From the NCBI RefSeq assembly GCF_017315725.1, contig NZ_JAFLRG010000001.1:744001-808000 (forward strand): DNA of 64,000 nt, written 5' to 3'. The stretch is from Trinickia acidisoli (GTDB lineage Bacteria > Pseudomonadota > Gammaproteobacteria > Burkholderiales > Burkholderiaceae). Below are positions 29,927-38,928 of this stretch, in pieces (the first letter of the stretch is position 1; each line of letters opens with the position of its first letter). Both the position numbers and the translations under genes were made by a program. The notes under the pieces are model-generated. The model searched no databases and was not told the origin of the DNA. It was given only the letters and a program-made list of their open reading frames with translations.

Positions 29927-30058
29927 ATGTCCCAACTCATCGCCCGAGTCGTTGCTTCGCCAGCCCGTTTCAGAACGGGCGCACGGCTGGCCGTGTCCCT
30001 GCGCGGCTCGCGTGCCGCGGCCTTCTCCTTGCTTGCCGCTCGCGCGCTCGCCGCGTGA
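29927..30058 (+). CDS. Possible small basic protein or leader peptide (43 residues)
   Basis: Short ORF with an excellent ribosome site (GTGGAGGAAGTC directly before the ATG). The product begins [18 protein letters not shown] and ends in an Ala/Leu-rich hydrophobic stretch. It has several Arg, no Asp or Glu, and would be cationic and amphipathic. The message contains a perfect hairpin (GCCCGTT-TCAG-AACGGGC, 29963-29980). It ends 41 bases before the catalase ATG, so it lies in the catalase leader. I do not recognise it; it could be a real small protein or a leader coupled to catalase expression. Confidence 0.45.
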   Translation: MSQLIARVVASPARFRTGARLAVSLRGSRAAAFSLLAARALAA

Positions 30059-30099
30059 GCGATTCCACTTCGCTTCGTTTTTTCATTGAGGAGTTCACG

Positions 30100-31554
30100 A
30101 TGTCCGACCGCAAACTCACGACCGCCGCGGGCGCACCCGTCGCCGACAACCAAAACTCGCTGACCGCCGGCGTGCGCGGCCCGATTGCGCTGCAAGACGT
30201 TTGGCTGCTCGAAAAGCTCGCGCATTTCGACCGCGAGGTCATCCCCGAGCGCCGCGTACACGCGAAAGGGTCGGGCGCGTTCGGGCGGTTCGTCGTCACG
30301 CACGACATCACGAAGTACACGAAGGCGAAGATCTTCAGCGCGATCGGCAAGGAGACGCCGTTGTTCATCCGTTTTTCCACGGTGGCGGGCGAGCGTGGCG
30401 CCGCCGACGCCGAACGCGACGTGCGCGGCTTCTCGATCAAGTTCTATACGGAGGAGGGCAACTGGGACGTCGTCGGCAACAACACGCCCGTATTCTTCAT
30501 TCGCGATCCGCTGAAGTTCCCCGACTTCATCCACTCGCAAAAGCGCGATCCGTACACGAACCTGCGCAGCAACGTCGCGGCGTGGGATTTCTGGTCGCGT
30601 CATCCCGAGTCGCTGCATCAAGTCACGATTCTGATGAGCGACCGCGGGATTCCGCGCAATTACCGCCAGCAGCACGGTTTCGGCTCGCACACGTTCTCGC
30701 TCGTCAATGAAGGCGGCGAGCGCTTCTGGGTGAAGTTCCACTTCAAGTCGGCGCAGGGCGTGGAGAACTACACCAACGAAGAGGCGGCGCAAGTGATTGC
30801 CGGCGATCGCGAAAGCGCGCAGCGCGACTTGATCGAGACCATCGATCGCGGCGAGTTTCCGAAGTGGCACTTCCGCATTCAAGTCATGCCCGAAGCCGAT
30901 GCGGCGAAGGTACCGTACAACCCGTTCGACATCACGAAGGTGTGGCCGCACAAGGATTATCCGCTCATCGACGTCGGCGTGATCGAGTTGAACCGCAACG
31001 CGGACAATTACTTCTCCGATGTCGAACAGTCGGCTTTCACGCCGGCCAACGTCGTGCCCGGCATCGGCTTCTCGCCCGATCGCCTGTTGCAAGGGCGGCT
31101 TTTCTCGTACGGCGACGCGCAACGTTACCGGCTTGGCGTCAATCATCATCAGATTCCCGTGAATGCGCCGAAGTGTCCGGTCCATCACGCGTTCCACCGC
31201 GATGGCGCGATGCGCACGGACGGCAATCTCGGCGGCGCGCCGAACTACGAGCCGAACCGGTTCGGTGGTTTTGCGCAGGACCGCAATGCCGCCGAGCCGC
31301 CGCTCGCGGCGGGCGCGATCGACCGCTACGACCACCGCGAGGATGGCGACTACTACAGCCAGCCGGGCGCGCTGTTCCGCCTGCTCGAGGAAGGTGAGCG
31401 TCAGCGCTTGTTCGACAATATCGCGCGTCATATCGAAGGGGTGCCCGAGGATATCGTCGCGCGTGCGCTCGAGCACTTTGGCCGTGCCGATGCCGCCTAC
31501 GGCGACGGAGTGACGGCTGCGATCGAGCGACGCAGGGCCACGCACGCCAAGTAA
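30100..31554 (+). CDS. katA: Monofunctional haem catalase, small-subunit (clade 3) type
   Basis: 484 residues, typical for small-subunit catalases. Visible features are the distal His region [12 protein letters not shown], the Asn region [21 protein letters not shown], and the proximal haem Tyr in [14 protein letters not shown]. The ATG at 30100 follows GAGGAG; an upstream frame from 30055 is not needed. The gene lies between oxyR and dps. The symbol katA is tentative, because several clade 3 catalases share it. A perfect 11-base inverted repeat follows the stop. Confidence 0.93.
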   Translation: MSDRKLTTAAGAPVADNQNSLTAGVRGPIALQDVWLLEKLAHFDREVIPERRVHAKGSGAFGRFVVTHDITKYTKAKIFSAIGKETPLFIRFSTVAGERGAADAERDVRGFSIKFYTEEGNWDVVGNNTPVFFIRDPLKFPDFIHSQKRDPYTNLRSNVAAWDFWSRHPESLHQVTILMSDRGIPRNYRQQHGFGSHTFSLVNEGGERFWVKFHFKSAQGVENYTNEEAAQVIAGDRESAQRDLIETIDRGEFPKWHFRIQVMPEADAAKVPYNPFDITKVWPHKDYPLIDVGVIELNRNADNYFSDVEQSAFTPANVVPGIGFSPDRLLQGRLFSYGDAQRYRLGVNHHQIPVNAPKCPVHHAFHRDGAMRTDGNLGGAPNYEPNRFGGFAQDRNAAEPPLAAGAIDRYDHREDGDYYSQPGALFRLLEEGERQRLFDNIARHIEGVPEDIVARALEHFGRADAAYGDGVTAAIERRRATHAK

Positions 31555-31586
31555 GCGCGGCGGCGACTCGGCTCAACGCGACGCGA

Positions 31587-31615
31587 CGCCCTCGGCCGAT
31601 GCATGGCCGAGGGCG
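31587..31615 (+). terminator. Perfect hairpin after the catalase gene
   Basis: CGCCCTCGGCC (31587-31597) and GGCCGAGGGCG (31605-31615) form a perfect 11-base stem with a 7-base loop, 32 bases after the catalase stop. There is no T run, so it may be an RNA-stabilising or rho-assisted end rather than a full intrinsic terminator. Confidence 0.6.
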
Positions 31616-31838
31616 TTGGCGCGAAGTGGGATTGGGGGCATGGGACAAGGCGATCGAGCGTTGCGCAATGCCGCCGCGGTGCCGTGCAAGGTGGCGCCGT
31701 CTCGCATGCCTGGGCTACACTTGCGATCGTCCGTGCCCTACTGAATTGCGTTGGCTGCGCTCGCCGGTTCGTCCGCGCGATCGCGGCCGGCCGGTTCGGC
31801 CGTTTCGCCGTTTCGCTTCATCCTTGGAAGGAATCGCC

Positions 31839-32327
31839 ATGGCAAAGAAAAATACCGCAGTGCAAATCGACATCGGCATCAGCGACAAGGACCGCAAAAA
31901 GATCGCGGAAGGTCTGTCGCGGCTGCTTGCCGATACCTACACGCTTTACTTGAAGACCCATAACTTCCATTGGAACGTGACGGGTCCGATGTTCAATACG
32001 CTGCACCTGATGTTCGAAGGTCAGTACAACGAACTTGCGCTGGCCGTCGACGCGATCGCCGAGCGCATTCGCGCGCTGGGCGTGCATGCGCCCGGCAGCT
32101 ATAAAGACTTTGCGAAGCTGTCGTCGATTCCCGAAGCCGACGGCGTGCCGGTAGCGGAGGAGATGATTCGCCAGCTCGTGCAAGGCCAGGAAGCGGTCGC
32201 GCGCACGGCGCGAGAAGTCTTCGCCGCTGCCGATACGGCCAACGATCAGCCGACGGCCGATCTGCTCACGCAGCGCCTGCAAACGCACGAAAAGACCGCC
32301 TGGATGCTGCGCTCGATGCTCGCCTGA
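31839..32327 (+). CDS. dps: Dps family DNA-protection ferritin
   Basis: 162 residues. Oxidises and stores iron and coats DNA under peroxide or starvation stress. The ferroxidase residues are visible in [20 protein letters not shown] (His and Asp/Glu ligands across the dimer) and [22 protein letters not shown]. The short Lys-containing N-terminus (MAKKN) could contact DNA. The ATG at 31839 has TGGAAGGAA upstream; the longer frame back to 31599 is not coding-like. It follows the catalase, consistent with an OxyR-controlled peroxide block. Confidence 0.95.
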   Translation: MAKKNTAVQIDIGISDKDRKKIAEGLSRLLADTYTLYLKTHNFHWNVTGPMFNTLHLMFEGQYNELALAVDAIAERIRALGVHAPGSYKDFAKLSSIPEADGVPVAEEMIRQLVQGQEAVARTAREVFAAADTANDQPTADLLTQRLQTHEKTAWMLRSMLA

Positions 32328-32396
32328 AGCGGTTGATTGATTGCCGAGCAGTTAGCGAGCGATCGTCAAGCAGCACGGCCGCCGCGATGCATCATG

Positions 32397-32435
32397 CCGA
32401 GGGCCTCCTCGATCTCGCGATCGGGAGGCCCTCGG
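32397..32435 (+). terminator. Hairpin after dps
   Basis: CCGAGGGCCTCC (32397-32408) pairs perfectly with GGAGGCCCTCGG (32424-32435), about 70 bases after the dps stop, and is followed by only a short T run (CGTTTC). Confidence 0.65.
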
Positions 32436-32496
32436 CGTTTCGGCGCTCCGGCTCTACAATACGGCGATCGTCTTTTGTTTTCGGCCGTTTTTGCCC

Positions 32497-33372
32497 ATGT
32501 ACGCGTCCCTGTTCGCCCGTCTTCCGCTTTATCTGCGCTTGATCCGCATGGACAAGCCGATCGGCAGCCTGCTGCTGCTGTGGCCCACGCTCAACGCGTT
32601 GTGGATCGCCTCGAACGGCCGGCCGTCGCCGTTTCTGCTCGTTATCTTCGTCGTCGGCACGGTGCTCATGCGTTCAGCGGGCTGCGCGATCAACGACTAT
32701 GCCGACCGCGACTTCGATCGCTACGTGAAACGCACCGAATCGCGGCCGCTGACCTCGGGCAAGATTCGCGCGTGGGAGGCTCTGGCGATCGCGGCGGGGC
32801 TGTCGATCGTGTCGTTTCTGCTGATCTTGCCGCTCAATGGCTTGACCAAGTCGTTATCGGTGGCGGCGCTGTTCGTGGCCGGCACCTATCCGTTCACGAA
32901 GCGGTTCTTTGCGATCCCGCAGGCCTATCTCGGCATCGCATTCGGCTTCGGCATTCCGATGGCGTTCGCCGCCGTGCAGAATCATGTGCCGATGATCGCG
33001 TGGGTGATGCTCGTCGCGAACGTGTTTTGGTCGGTGGCGTACGACACCGAGTATGCGATGGTCGATCGCGACGACGACGTCAAAATCGGCATCCGTACGT
33101 CGGCGCTCACGTTCGGCCGCTTCGACGTGGCGGCCATCATGCTTTGCTACGCGGCCACGCTCGGCATTTATGCGGCACTCGGCGCTGCGCTGCGCTTCGA
33201 TTGGCTCTATTGGGCCGGGTGGGCTGGCGCGCTCGGCTGCGCGCTCTACCACTACACACTGATTCGCGGCCGCGAGCGGACGCCTTGCTTCGTCGCGTTT
33301 CGTCATAACAACTGGCTCGGCGGCGTGCTTTTCGTCGGCATCGCCGCGCATTACGCCGTGTCGGGGCTATGA
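32497..33372 (+). CDS. ubiA: 4-hydroxybenzoate octaprenyltransferase UbiA
   Basis: 291-residue membrane prenyltransferase of ubiquinone biosynthesis that attaches the polyprenyl chain to 4-hydroxybenzoate. The two Asp-rich metal/diphosphate motifs are [15 protein letters not shown] and [20 protein letters not shown]. There are about eight membrane segments. The ATG at 32497 gives [21 protein letters not shown]; a TTG two codons upstream is unlikely. It is convergent with proC. Confidence 0.97.
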   Translation: MYASLFARLPLYLRLIRMDKPIGSLLLLWPTLNALWIASNGRPSPFLLVIFVVGTVLMRSAGCAINDYADRDFDRYVKRTESRPLTSGKIRAWEALAIAAGLSIVSFLLILPLNGLTKSLSVAALFVAGTYPFTKRFFAIPQAYLGIAFGFGIPMAFAAVQNHVPMIAWVMLVANVFWSVAYDTEYAMVDRDDDVKIGIRTSALTFGRFDVAAIMLCYAATLGIYAALGAALRFDWLYWAGWAGALGCALYHYTLIRGRERTPCFVAFRHNNWLGGVLFVGIAAHYAVSGL

Positions 33373-33447
33373 GGTGCCGCGAGGTGCTATGAGGCGCTTG
33401 GGCATTGCACCGTGCGCCGCTTTCACTCGGCTCGTGCGGCTGCGACC

Positions 33448-34260
33448 TTATTGACGCCCGAGCTCGTCGCCCATTTCCTTCGCACGCGCATCGGCGGCGA
33501 GCACGCCTTTCGCGATCGCTTCTTTGATCCCTTGCGCGTCGAACGCGGCGAGCGCCGCGGCCGTCGTCCCGCCCTTGGATGTCACGCGTTCGCGCAAAAC
33601 GGCGGCGCTTTCGTTCGATTGCACGGCCAATTGCGCCGCACCCGCAAACGTGCCGAGCGCGAGCGCGCGGCCTTCTTCGTCGCTCAGGCCGAGACGGCGC
33701 GCCGCTTCTTGCATCGCTTCGATGAAATAAAACACGTAAGCCGGCCCACTACCCGAAATCGCCGTGACGGCGTCGATCTTCGCTTCGTCGTCGAACCACA
33801 CCGTTTCGCCGACGGCGCCGAGCACCTGCGACGCCAACGAGCGGCCCGCCTCGTCGACGCCCGCCAGCGCCGCGAGCCCCGTCACGCCTTGGCCGATCAG
33901 CGCGGGCGTATTGGGCATCGCGCGCACGACGCGCGTGTAGCCGCCGAGCCAGCGCGACAGATCCGTGCCGCGGATGCCAGCCGCGATGCTGACGATGAGC
34001 TGCGCCGACAGATGCGGCGCGAGCGAGGCCGATACGGTTTTCAGTACCTGCGGTTTCACCGCGAGCACGATGGCGTCGTAGCCGCGCAGCGTCTCGTCGG
34101 CCACCGCCGCTGTCGCGACGCCAAACTGCGCATGCGTGCGCGCGCGAGCGTCTTCGTTGACGTCGATCGCGTAGAGGTCCGCGGGCACGACGCCGCGTTT
34201 GATCAGGCCGCCGATCAATGCCGCGGCCATGTTGCCGCCGCCGATGAATGCGATTTTCAT
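33448..34260 (-). CDS. proC: Pyrroline-5-carboxylate reductase
   Basis: 270 residues. Last step of proline synthesis. N-terminal Rossmann motif IAFIGGGNMAAALIGGL, and the C-terminal dimerisation/catalytic region VTAISGSGPAYVFYFIEAMQEAA followed by RERVTSKGGTTAAALAAFD. It lies 103 bases downstream of yggS on the same strand, a pairing conserved in many bacteria. Confidence 0.97.
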   Translation of the reverse strand: MKIAFIGGGNMAAALIGGLIKRGVVPADLYAIDVNEDARARTHAQFGVATAAVADETLRGYDAIVLAVKPQVLKTVSASLAPHLSAQLIVSIAAGIRGTDLSRWLGGYTRVVRAMPNTPALIGQGVTGLAALAGVDEAGRSLASQVLGAVGETVWFDDEAKIDAVTAISGSGPAYVFYFIEAMQEAARRLGLSDEEGRALALGTFAGAAQLAVQSNESAAVLRERVTSKGGTTAAALAAFDAQGIKEAIAKGVLAADARAKEMGDELGRQ

Positions 34261-34363
34261 GATGAGGGGAGGGGAGTGGATGGATGCAGCGGCCGATTAT
34301 AGACCGCTGCTCGATGCGATTCAGTTGGGTGCAACCCGGTGGGTGCAACCTTCGCGTCGTCGC

Positions 34364-35062
34364 TTACCGCGTGTAGTCGCGCTTGCCGAAGATGGCGGTG
34401 CCGATACGCACGATCGTCGCGCCTTCGAGGATGGCCGCTTCGAGATCGCCCGACATGCCCATCGATAGCGTGTCGAGCGTGAGCCCTTGCGCATGCAGCG
34501 TTTCATAGAGTTGCCGCACCGTGCGATGCGGCTCGCGCTGCGCCGCTGGATCGGCGGCGGGCTCGGGAATCGACATGAGGCCGCGCAGCCGCAGCTTCGG
34601 TAGCGCGGCGATCTCGCGCGCGAGCATTGACGCGTCTTCCGGCGCGACGCCGCTTTTCGAGGCCTCGCCGCTCACGTTCACTTGCAGGCAGACATTCAGC
34701 GGCGGCAGCGCATCGGGCCGTTGCTCGGACAAGCGCTGCGCGATCTTGAGCCGATCGACGGAATGGACCCAGTCGAAATGCTCGGCGACGGGCCGTGTCT
34801 TGTTCGATTGCAGCGGCCCGATGAAATGCCATTCGATCTGCGCGCGCAAGTCGGCGAGCGCTTCGATTTTCGCGAGCGATTCCTGCACGTAGTTCTCGCC
34901 GAAGGCGCGCTGGCCGGCGGTGAAAGCAGCACGGACGTCTTCGGCGGGGAAGGTCTTCGAGACGGCCAGCAGGCGGATCGAATCGGGCGAGCGTTGTGCG
35001 GCGCCCGCCGCGCGTTCGATGCGGGCGTGGACCGCCCGCAGATTGTCGGTGATATGGGACAT
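34364..35062 (-). CDS. YggS/PLPBP family pyridoxal-phosphate homeostasis protein
   Basis: 232 residues. A single alanine-racemase-like barrel binding PLP through the Lys in LLAVSKTFPAEDV (about residue 36). Other family segments are GENYVQESLAKIEAL, WHFIGPLQSNKTRPVAEHFDWVHSVDR and SMGMSGDLEAAILEGATIVRIGTAIFG. The family buffers free PLP and influences amino-acid balance; it has no known catalytic turnover. Upstream of proC, same strand. Confidence 0.95.
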   Translation of the reverse strand: MSHITDNLRAVHARIERAAGAAQRSPDSIRLLAVSKTFPAEDVRAAFTAGQRAFGENYVQESLAKIEALADLRAQIEWHFIGPLQSNKTRPVAEHFDWVHSVDRLKIAQRLSEQRPDALPPLNVCLQVNVSGEASKSGVAPEDASMLAREIAALPKLRLRGLMSIPEPAADPAAQREPHRTVRQLYETLHAQGLTLDTLSMGMSGDLEAAILEGATIVRIGTAIFGKRDYTR

Positions 35063-35126
35063 TTGTTTTGCGTGAGCGTAGGCCCGGAGTCCGTTGCAGA
35101 TTATACGGGCTCGCGCAACGCGCTCT

Positions 35127-36074
35127 CTACGTGTTCCGCGCTACGCCCTCCATGTGCGCTTTTTCTCTGCTTCTGCCGCTGTAGGCGTGATCCACGAGGT
35201 TGTTCAACGTATTGGTATTCGGGCCTTGATTGATCTCCTGGACTGCTTTTTCGGCAAACCATTCCGCTGCCGGGCCTCCTACCTTTTTCGCGACACCCGC
35301 TGCGATGCCCTCCTTGACGCCATCGACCGCGCCGGGCACATCTAGCTTTCCAAGCTTTTGCAGACCATTGCCTACTTTCCGAAGGGTTCCGCTTTTAGTC
35401 ACGATCCCAATTTTTGACAGACCTTTGCCAAACGGACCACCGGCGAGGGCAATCGTATCGAGCGTTGCGCGAACCGCTGCCTCCGGGTACTCACGCCTCT
35501 TATATGCAAGCCAAGCGCTGTAGAAAGGGAAGTGCCATTGCTGGAAGTTGATTATTTTCTCTCTTCGAGTTTCGGCAAACGCCTCGTCCTTGAAGGCGTT
35601 TACGATGCGATTTGCGGATTGCTTGGCGATTGCATCGATAGCTTTCGATGTGAACAAATGTCTGCTATCTTCCTGTAGCGATACAGTATACTTTGTTCCA
35701 TATTCTTCTTTGCCGAGTTTTATTTCCGGGTTGAAGAATAGGTTTGCGTGCTTGCGAATCCAATCGATTTGCTCGGATTGATTCGATGATATAGAAATAA
35801 CCAAATCACAGTGGCTTGGAGTAATCATCAGGGATTGGGTTATGTTTGCGTCGTGATTTTTAAAATCCAAAACATACCCGGTGGGTGATGTGTCAACGCT
35901 CGACCATCCGAAAGGGATGATCCCTAGAAGCTTGGACGGCTCATTGAGACGAATTAGACTGGCGGTGTGATCGGCTGTTCCTAATAGGGTTCGCCAACCG
36001 AATTTTTCCACGATGACTTTCTTGGCTTTCTCCAATATGGCGCTTTCTGTCTGCAGCCGCACCGAATCGATCAT
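35127..36074 (-). CDS. AT-rich hypothetical protein, probably accessory, 5' end doubtful
   Basis: 315 residues from the ATG at 36074; I do not recognise it. Base composition is much more AT-rich than its neighbours, with many Asn, Lys, Ile and Ser codons, suggesting transfer. The N-terminal two thirds look globular. After about residue 220 come Gly/Lys-rich segments (GGPFGKGLSKIG, VPGAVDGVKEGIAAGVAKKVGG) of the kind seen in pre-toxin or linker regions of polymorphic toxins, and it ends in a charged tail. The frame continues upstream of the ATG to a stop at 36147-36149 with protein-like sequence (LPDLDELFWD) but no start codon, so the true N-terminus may be lost to a deletion or frameshift. 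No signal peptide. Confidence 0.5.
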   Translation of the reverse strand: MIDSVRLQTESAILEKAKKVIVEKFGWRTLLGTADHTASLIRLNEPSKLLGIIPFGWSSVDTSPTGYVLDFKNHDANITQSLMITPSHCDLVISISSNQSEQIDWIRKHANLFFNPEIKLGKEEYGTKYTVSLQEDSRHLFTSKAIDAIAKQSANRIVNAFKDEAFAETRREKIINFQQWHFPFYSAWLAYKRREYPEAAVRATLDTIALAGGPFGKGLSKIGIVTKSGTLRKVGNGLQKLGKLDVPGAVDGVKEGIAAGVAKKVGGPAAEWFAEKAVQEINQGPNTNTLNNLVDHAYSGRSREKAHMEGVARNT

Positions 36075-36333
36075 GTCCCAGAAAAGCTCGTCCAGATCGG
36101 GTAATGCTTTGATTTCAGGTGGATATGAGGCAAGAGTAGCTAAGGGCTAGTGCGACTCGGGCTGCCCCCGAGCGCCAACAGGATACGCGGACCTGCCTGC
36201 ATTTATAGGGCGTACCGTATAAATCGTCGCAGACGATTGGGGGCGTGTCGTCACTCGGCTCGCGCGAAGCCTGTGCCGTATTCAAATAATGGGCAAGGCC
36301 GTTTGGGGCGGGCACAGGAGCATGTCCAAAGCG
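36075..36333 (-). pseudogene. Possible remnant of the 5' part of the AT-rich gene
   Basis: This gap carries two protein-like stretches on the minus strand in different frames. One is the in-frame upstream extension of the hypothetical gene (36074-36146). The other is a 66-residue frame opening with GTG at 36315 and ending at 36115 (contains PSDDTPPIVCDDLYGTPYKC). A one-base frameshift near 36147 would join them into a longer protein. Nothing else is evident before the glcF stop at 36334. Confidence 0.3.
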
Positions 36334-37593
36334 TTACCCGTAAATCAAATGCTCTAGCAGTTCGACCCAATGCGCGACCGGCATCGACGTCCCGCTTTGC
36401 AGATGGGCGATACACCCGACGTTGGCCGAGACGATCATCTGCGGCTCGAGCGCTTCGAGGTTTTGCACTTTGCGATCGCGCAGCGTATAGGACATCGACG
36501 GCTGCGTGACCGAGTACGTGCCGGCCGAGCCGCAGCACAAATGGGCATCGACGGGCAGGCGTACTTCGATGCCGAGCGAGCCGAGCAAGCGCTCGACTTC
36601 GCCGCGAATCTGCTGCCCGTGCTGCAACGTGCACGGCGGATGGAACGCCACCGTATGCACGCCGCGCCGGCGTGCGAGCGCCGCGAGTTCCGTTTCGAAG
36701 CCGCCCAGCACCTCGACGACGTCGCGCGAAAGCTCGGTAATCCGCTGCGCCTTGTCGGCATAAGCCGGATCGTTGCGCAGAAGATGGCCGTACTCCTTCA
36801 CCGTCGCGCCGCAGCCCGATGCATTGATCACGATCGCTTCGATGCCGGCTTCGACGTGCGGCCACCAGGCGTCGATGTTGCGCCGGATGTCGTCGAGCGC
36901 TTCGTCGCGGTAGCCAAGGTGCAAACGGATCGCGCCGCAGCAGCCGGCCTCGGGCTCGATCAACGTTTCGATATCGAGCGCATGCAGGACGCGCGCCGTT
37001 GCGATGTTGATGTTCGGCAGCATGGCCGGTTGCACGCAGCCGGCGAGGAGCAGCATGCGGCGCCCCTCGCCGGACGGGCCGGCCGCGGTTTCGGCGGACG
37101 CCATATGCGTCGGCCATTCGAGCAAGCGCTGGCGCGGCGGAATCTTGTCGCGCAACCGGCGCGGCAGGAACGGACGCACGAGCTGCCCGAGCCGCATCGC
37201 CGGCGCGAATACGGCGCTGTTGGGCAGCACGCTTGCGAGCAATCGGCGTACAAGCTGCTGGCGTAGCGGCCGAGGCACCGTCGCTTCGACATGCTGGCGC
37301 CCGATCTCGGCGAGCCGCCCGTACTGCACGCCAGACGGACACGTCGTTTCGCAACTGCGGCAAGTGAGGCAGCGATCCAAATGCAGTTGCGTGCTGCGCG
37401 TGACGCTCCCGCCCTCGAGCATTTGCTTGATCAAGTAGATACGTCCGCGCGGGCCGTCGAGCTCGTCACCGAGCAGTTGATAGGTCGGGCAGGTGGCCGT
37501 GCAAAAGCCGCAATGCACGCATTTGCGCAAGATCGCATCGGCTTCTTCGCCGTCGGCCGTATTGCGGATGAAGTCTGCCAGATGGGTCTGCAT
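36334..37593 (-). CDS. glcF: Glycolate oxidase iron-sulfur subunit GlcF
   Basis: 419 residues. Two ferredoxin-type [4Fe-4S] motifs at the N-terminus: CVHCGFCTATCP (Cys25, 28, 31, 35) and CLTCRSCETTCP. Two cysteine-rich CCG domains follow (AGCCGAIRLHLGY and LCCGSAGTYS). It passes electrons from the flavin subunits GlcD and GlcE to the respiratory chain. It is the last gene of the cluster, 75 bases after the glcE stop. Confidence 0.95.
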   Translation of the reverse strand: MQTHLADFIRNTADGEEADAILRKCVHCGFCTATCPTYQLLGDELDGPRGRIYLIKQMLEGGSVTRSTQLHLDRCLTCRSCETTCPSGVQYGRLAEIGRQHVEATVPRPLRQQLVRRLLASVLPNSAVFAPAMRLGQLVRPFLPRRLRDKIPPRQRLLEWPTHMASAETAAGPSGEGRRMLLLAGCVQPAMLPNINIATARVLHALDIETLIEPEAGCCGAIRLHLGYRDEALDDIRRNIDAWWPHVEAGIEAIVINASGCGATVKEYGHLLRNDPAYADKAQRITELSRDVVEVLGGFETELAALARRRGVHTVAFHPPCTLQHGQQIRGEVERLLGSLGIEVRLPVDAHLCCGSAGTYSVTQPSMSYTLRDRKVQNLEALEPQMIVSANVGCIAHLQSGTSMPVAHWVELLEHLIYG

Positions 37594-37668
37594 CGCGTCG
37601 CTCTTATCTTTAGCCCGGTCGCGTGGTTCGTGTCTGCACTGAGCGCCTTCGCAGCATGAAGGCCGTCG

Positions 37669-38784
37669 TCAGAAGTCGGGATACATGCGCGCGCGATTGA
37701 AGATGCGCGCCGGGTCGAAGGCCGTCTTCAACCCGCGATGTATTTTCATCAGCGGCATCGGCAGCGGCGTGAAGACACCGACGGTGCGATCGAAGGCGCG
37801 GCCCGCCCGGAAGATCGTCGCATGACCGCCCGCCTGCTTGGCGCTGATGCGCACCGTTTGCGCATCGGTATCGGTGATCCACCAGCGCTGCGCGCCGCCC
37901 CATTCCATCAACTGTGCGCCCGGCAGTTGCAGCGGCTCCGTGATCGAGGGCAGCGCTAGGCGCCATAGCGCCGCATCGGGCGGGATCGAGGCGAAGAACG
38001 GATCGGTCTGCTCACGCAACCCGTCCCAAAATCGCTCGGCTTCCACAGCGTCGACGACCTCCCCGCCGATCGTATTGCGCGCCGTCTTCACGGCGGTTTC
38101 GGCGCCCGACAAACGCACGGCGAGCGTCCCGTTGCGCCACGCGCTGGCCGTGATCGGCAGCGGGCGGCCGCCCCATTCGTTGAGCTTGCGCACGGCATCG
38201 GTGCCGTTCATGTCGAACTTCAACGTGGCTTCGACCGCGGGGCGCGGCATGACCTTGATCGACAACTCGAGCATGAGCCCAAGCGTGCCGAGCGAGCCGG
38301 CCATGAGCCGCGCGACGTCGTAGCCCGCAACGTTCTTGACGACTTGGCCGCCGAAACGCAGCACCTCGCCGGTACCGTTCATCATCGCGACGCCCAAGAC
38401 GAAATCGCGCGCCGCACCCGCCTGCGCGCGGCGCGGCCCGGAAATACCGGCCGCGATGCAGCCGCCCAGTGTCGATGCGCGGCCGAAGTGGGGCGGCTCG
38501 AAGGCCAGCATTTGGTTGTGCTCGGCGAGCGCCGCTTCGATTTCCGCGAGCGGCGTGCCGCAGCGGGCAGTCATGACGAGTTCCGCGGGATCGTAGGCGA
38601 TGATGCCTTGATACGCACGCGTATCGAGTATTTCGCCTTGCAACTGCTGGCCGTACCAATCTTTGGTGCCGGCGCCGCGCAAACGCAGCGGGCGCGCGTC
38701 AGCCGTGGCCTTCTGGATCCGTTCGGACCAGTAGGCCACGATGTCCTCTTCCTGCATGGCTTCCCGCTTCGTGGTGTCGTTCAT
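37669..38784 (-). CDS. glcE: Glycolate oxidase FAD-binding subunit GlcE
   Basis: 371 residues. FAD-binding type 4 (PCMH) domain with RLRGAGTKDWYG, PAELVMTARCGTPLAEIEAALAEHNQML, and GGCIAAGISGPRRAQAGAARDFVLG. Matches E. coli GlcE in order and length. The start is ATG 38784, with ATG 38757 as alternative. It lies between glcD and glcF, separated from glcD by 144 bases without a gene. Confidence 0.94.
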   Translation of the reverse strand: MNDTTKREAMQEEDIVAYWSERIQKATADARPLRLRGAGTKDWYGQQLQGEILDTRAYQGIIAYDPAELVMTARCGTPLAEIEAALAEHNQMLAFEPPHFGRASTLGGCIAAGISGPRRAQAGAARDFVLGVAMMNGTGEVLRFGGQVVKNVAGYDVARLMAGSLGTLGLMLELSIKVMPRPAVEATLKFDMNGTDAVRKLNEWGGRPLPITASAWRNGTLAVRLSGAETAVKTARNTIGGEVVDAVEAERFWDGLREQTDPFFASIPPDAALWRLALPSITEPLQLPGAQLMEWGGAQRWWITDTDAQTVRISAKQAGGHATIFRAGRAFDRTVGVFTPLPMPLMKIHRGLKTAFDPARIFNRARMYPDF

Positions 38785-38928
38785 CCGGTAGAGCCGGCTT
38801 TTTGCAAGTCATGCCGCGATTGCACTCGTTCCAGATTGTACCGGCCGAGCGCTCGGAGACAAGCCAGGGCGAGGCTGCGTAGGGGTAATTCCGCGTGCCC
38901 CGAACTGCCCCGCGGCCCTGGCGGCGCC

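Noticed and set aside
36148..36333. tRNA or attachment site at the AT-rich gene boundary
   Set aside because: No cloverleaf or TTCRANNC-type T-loop sequence and no flanking direct repeat were found.
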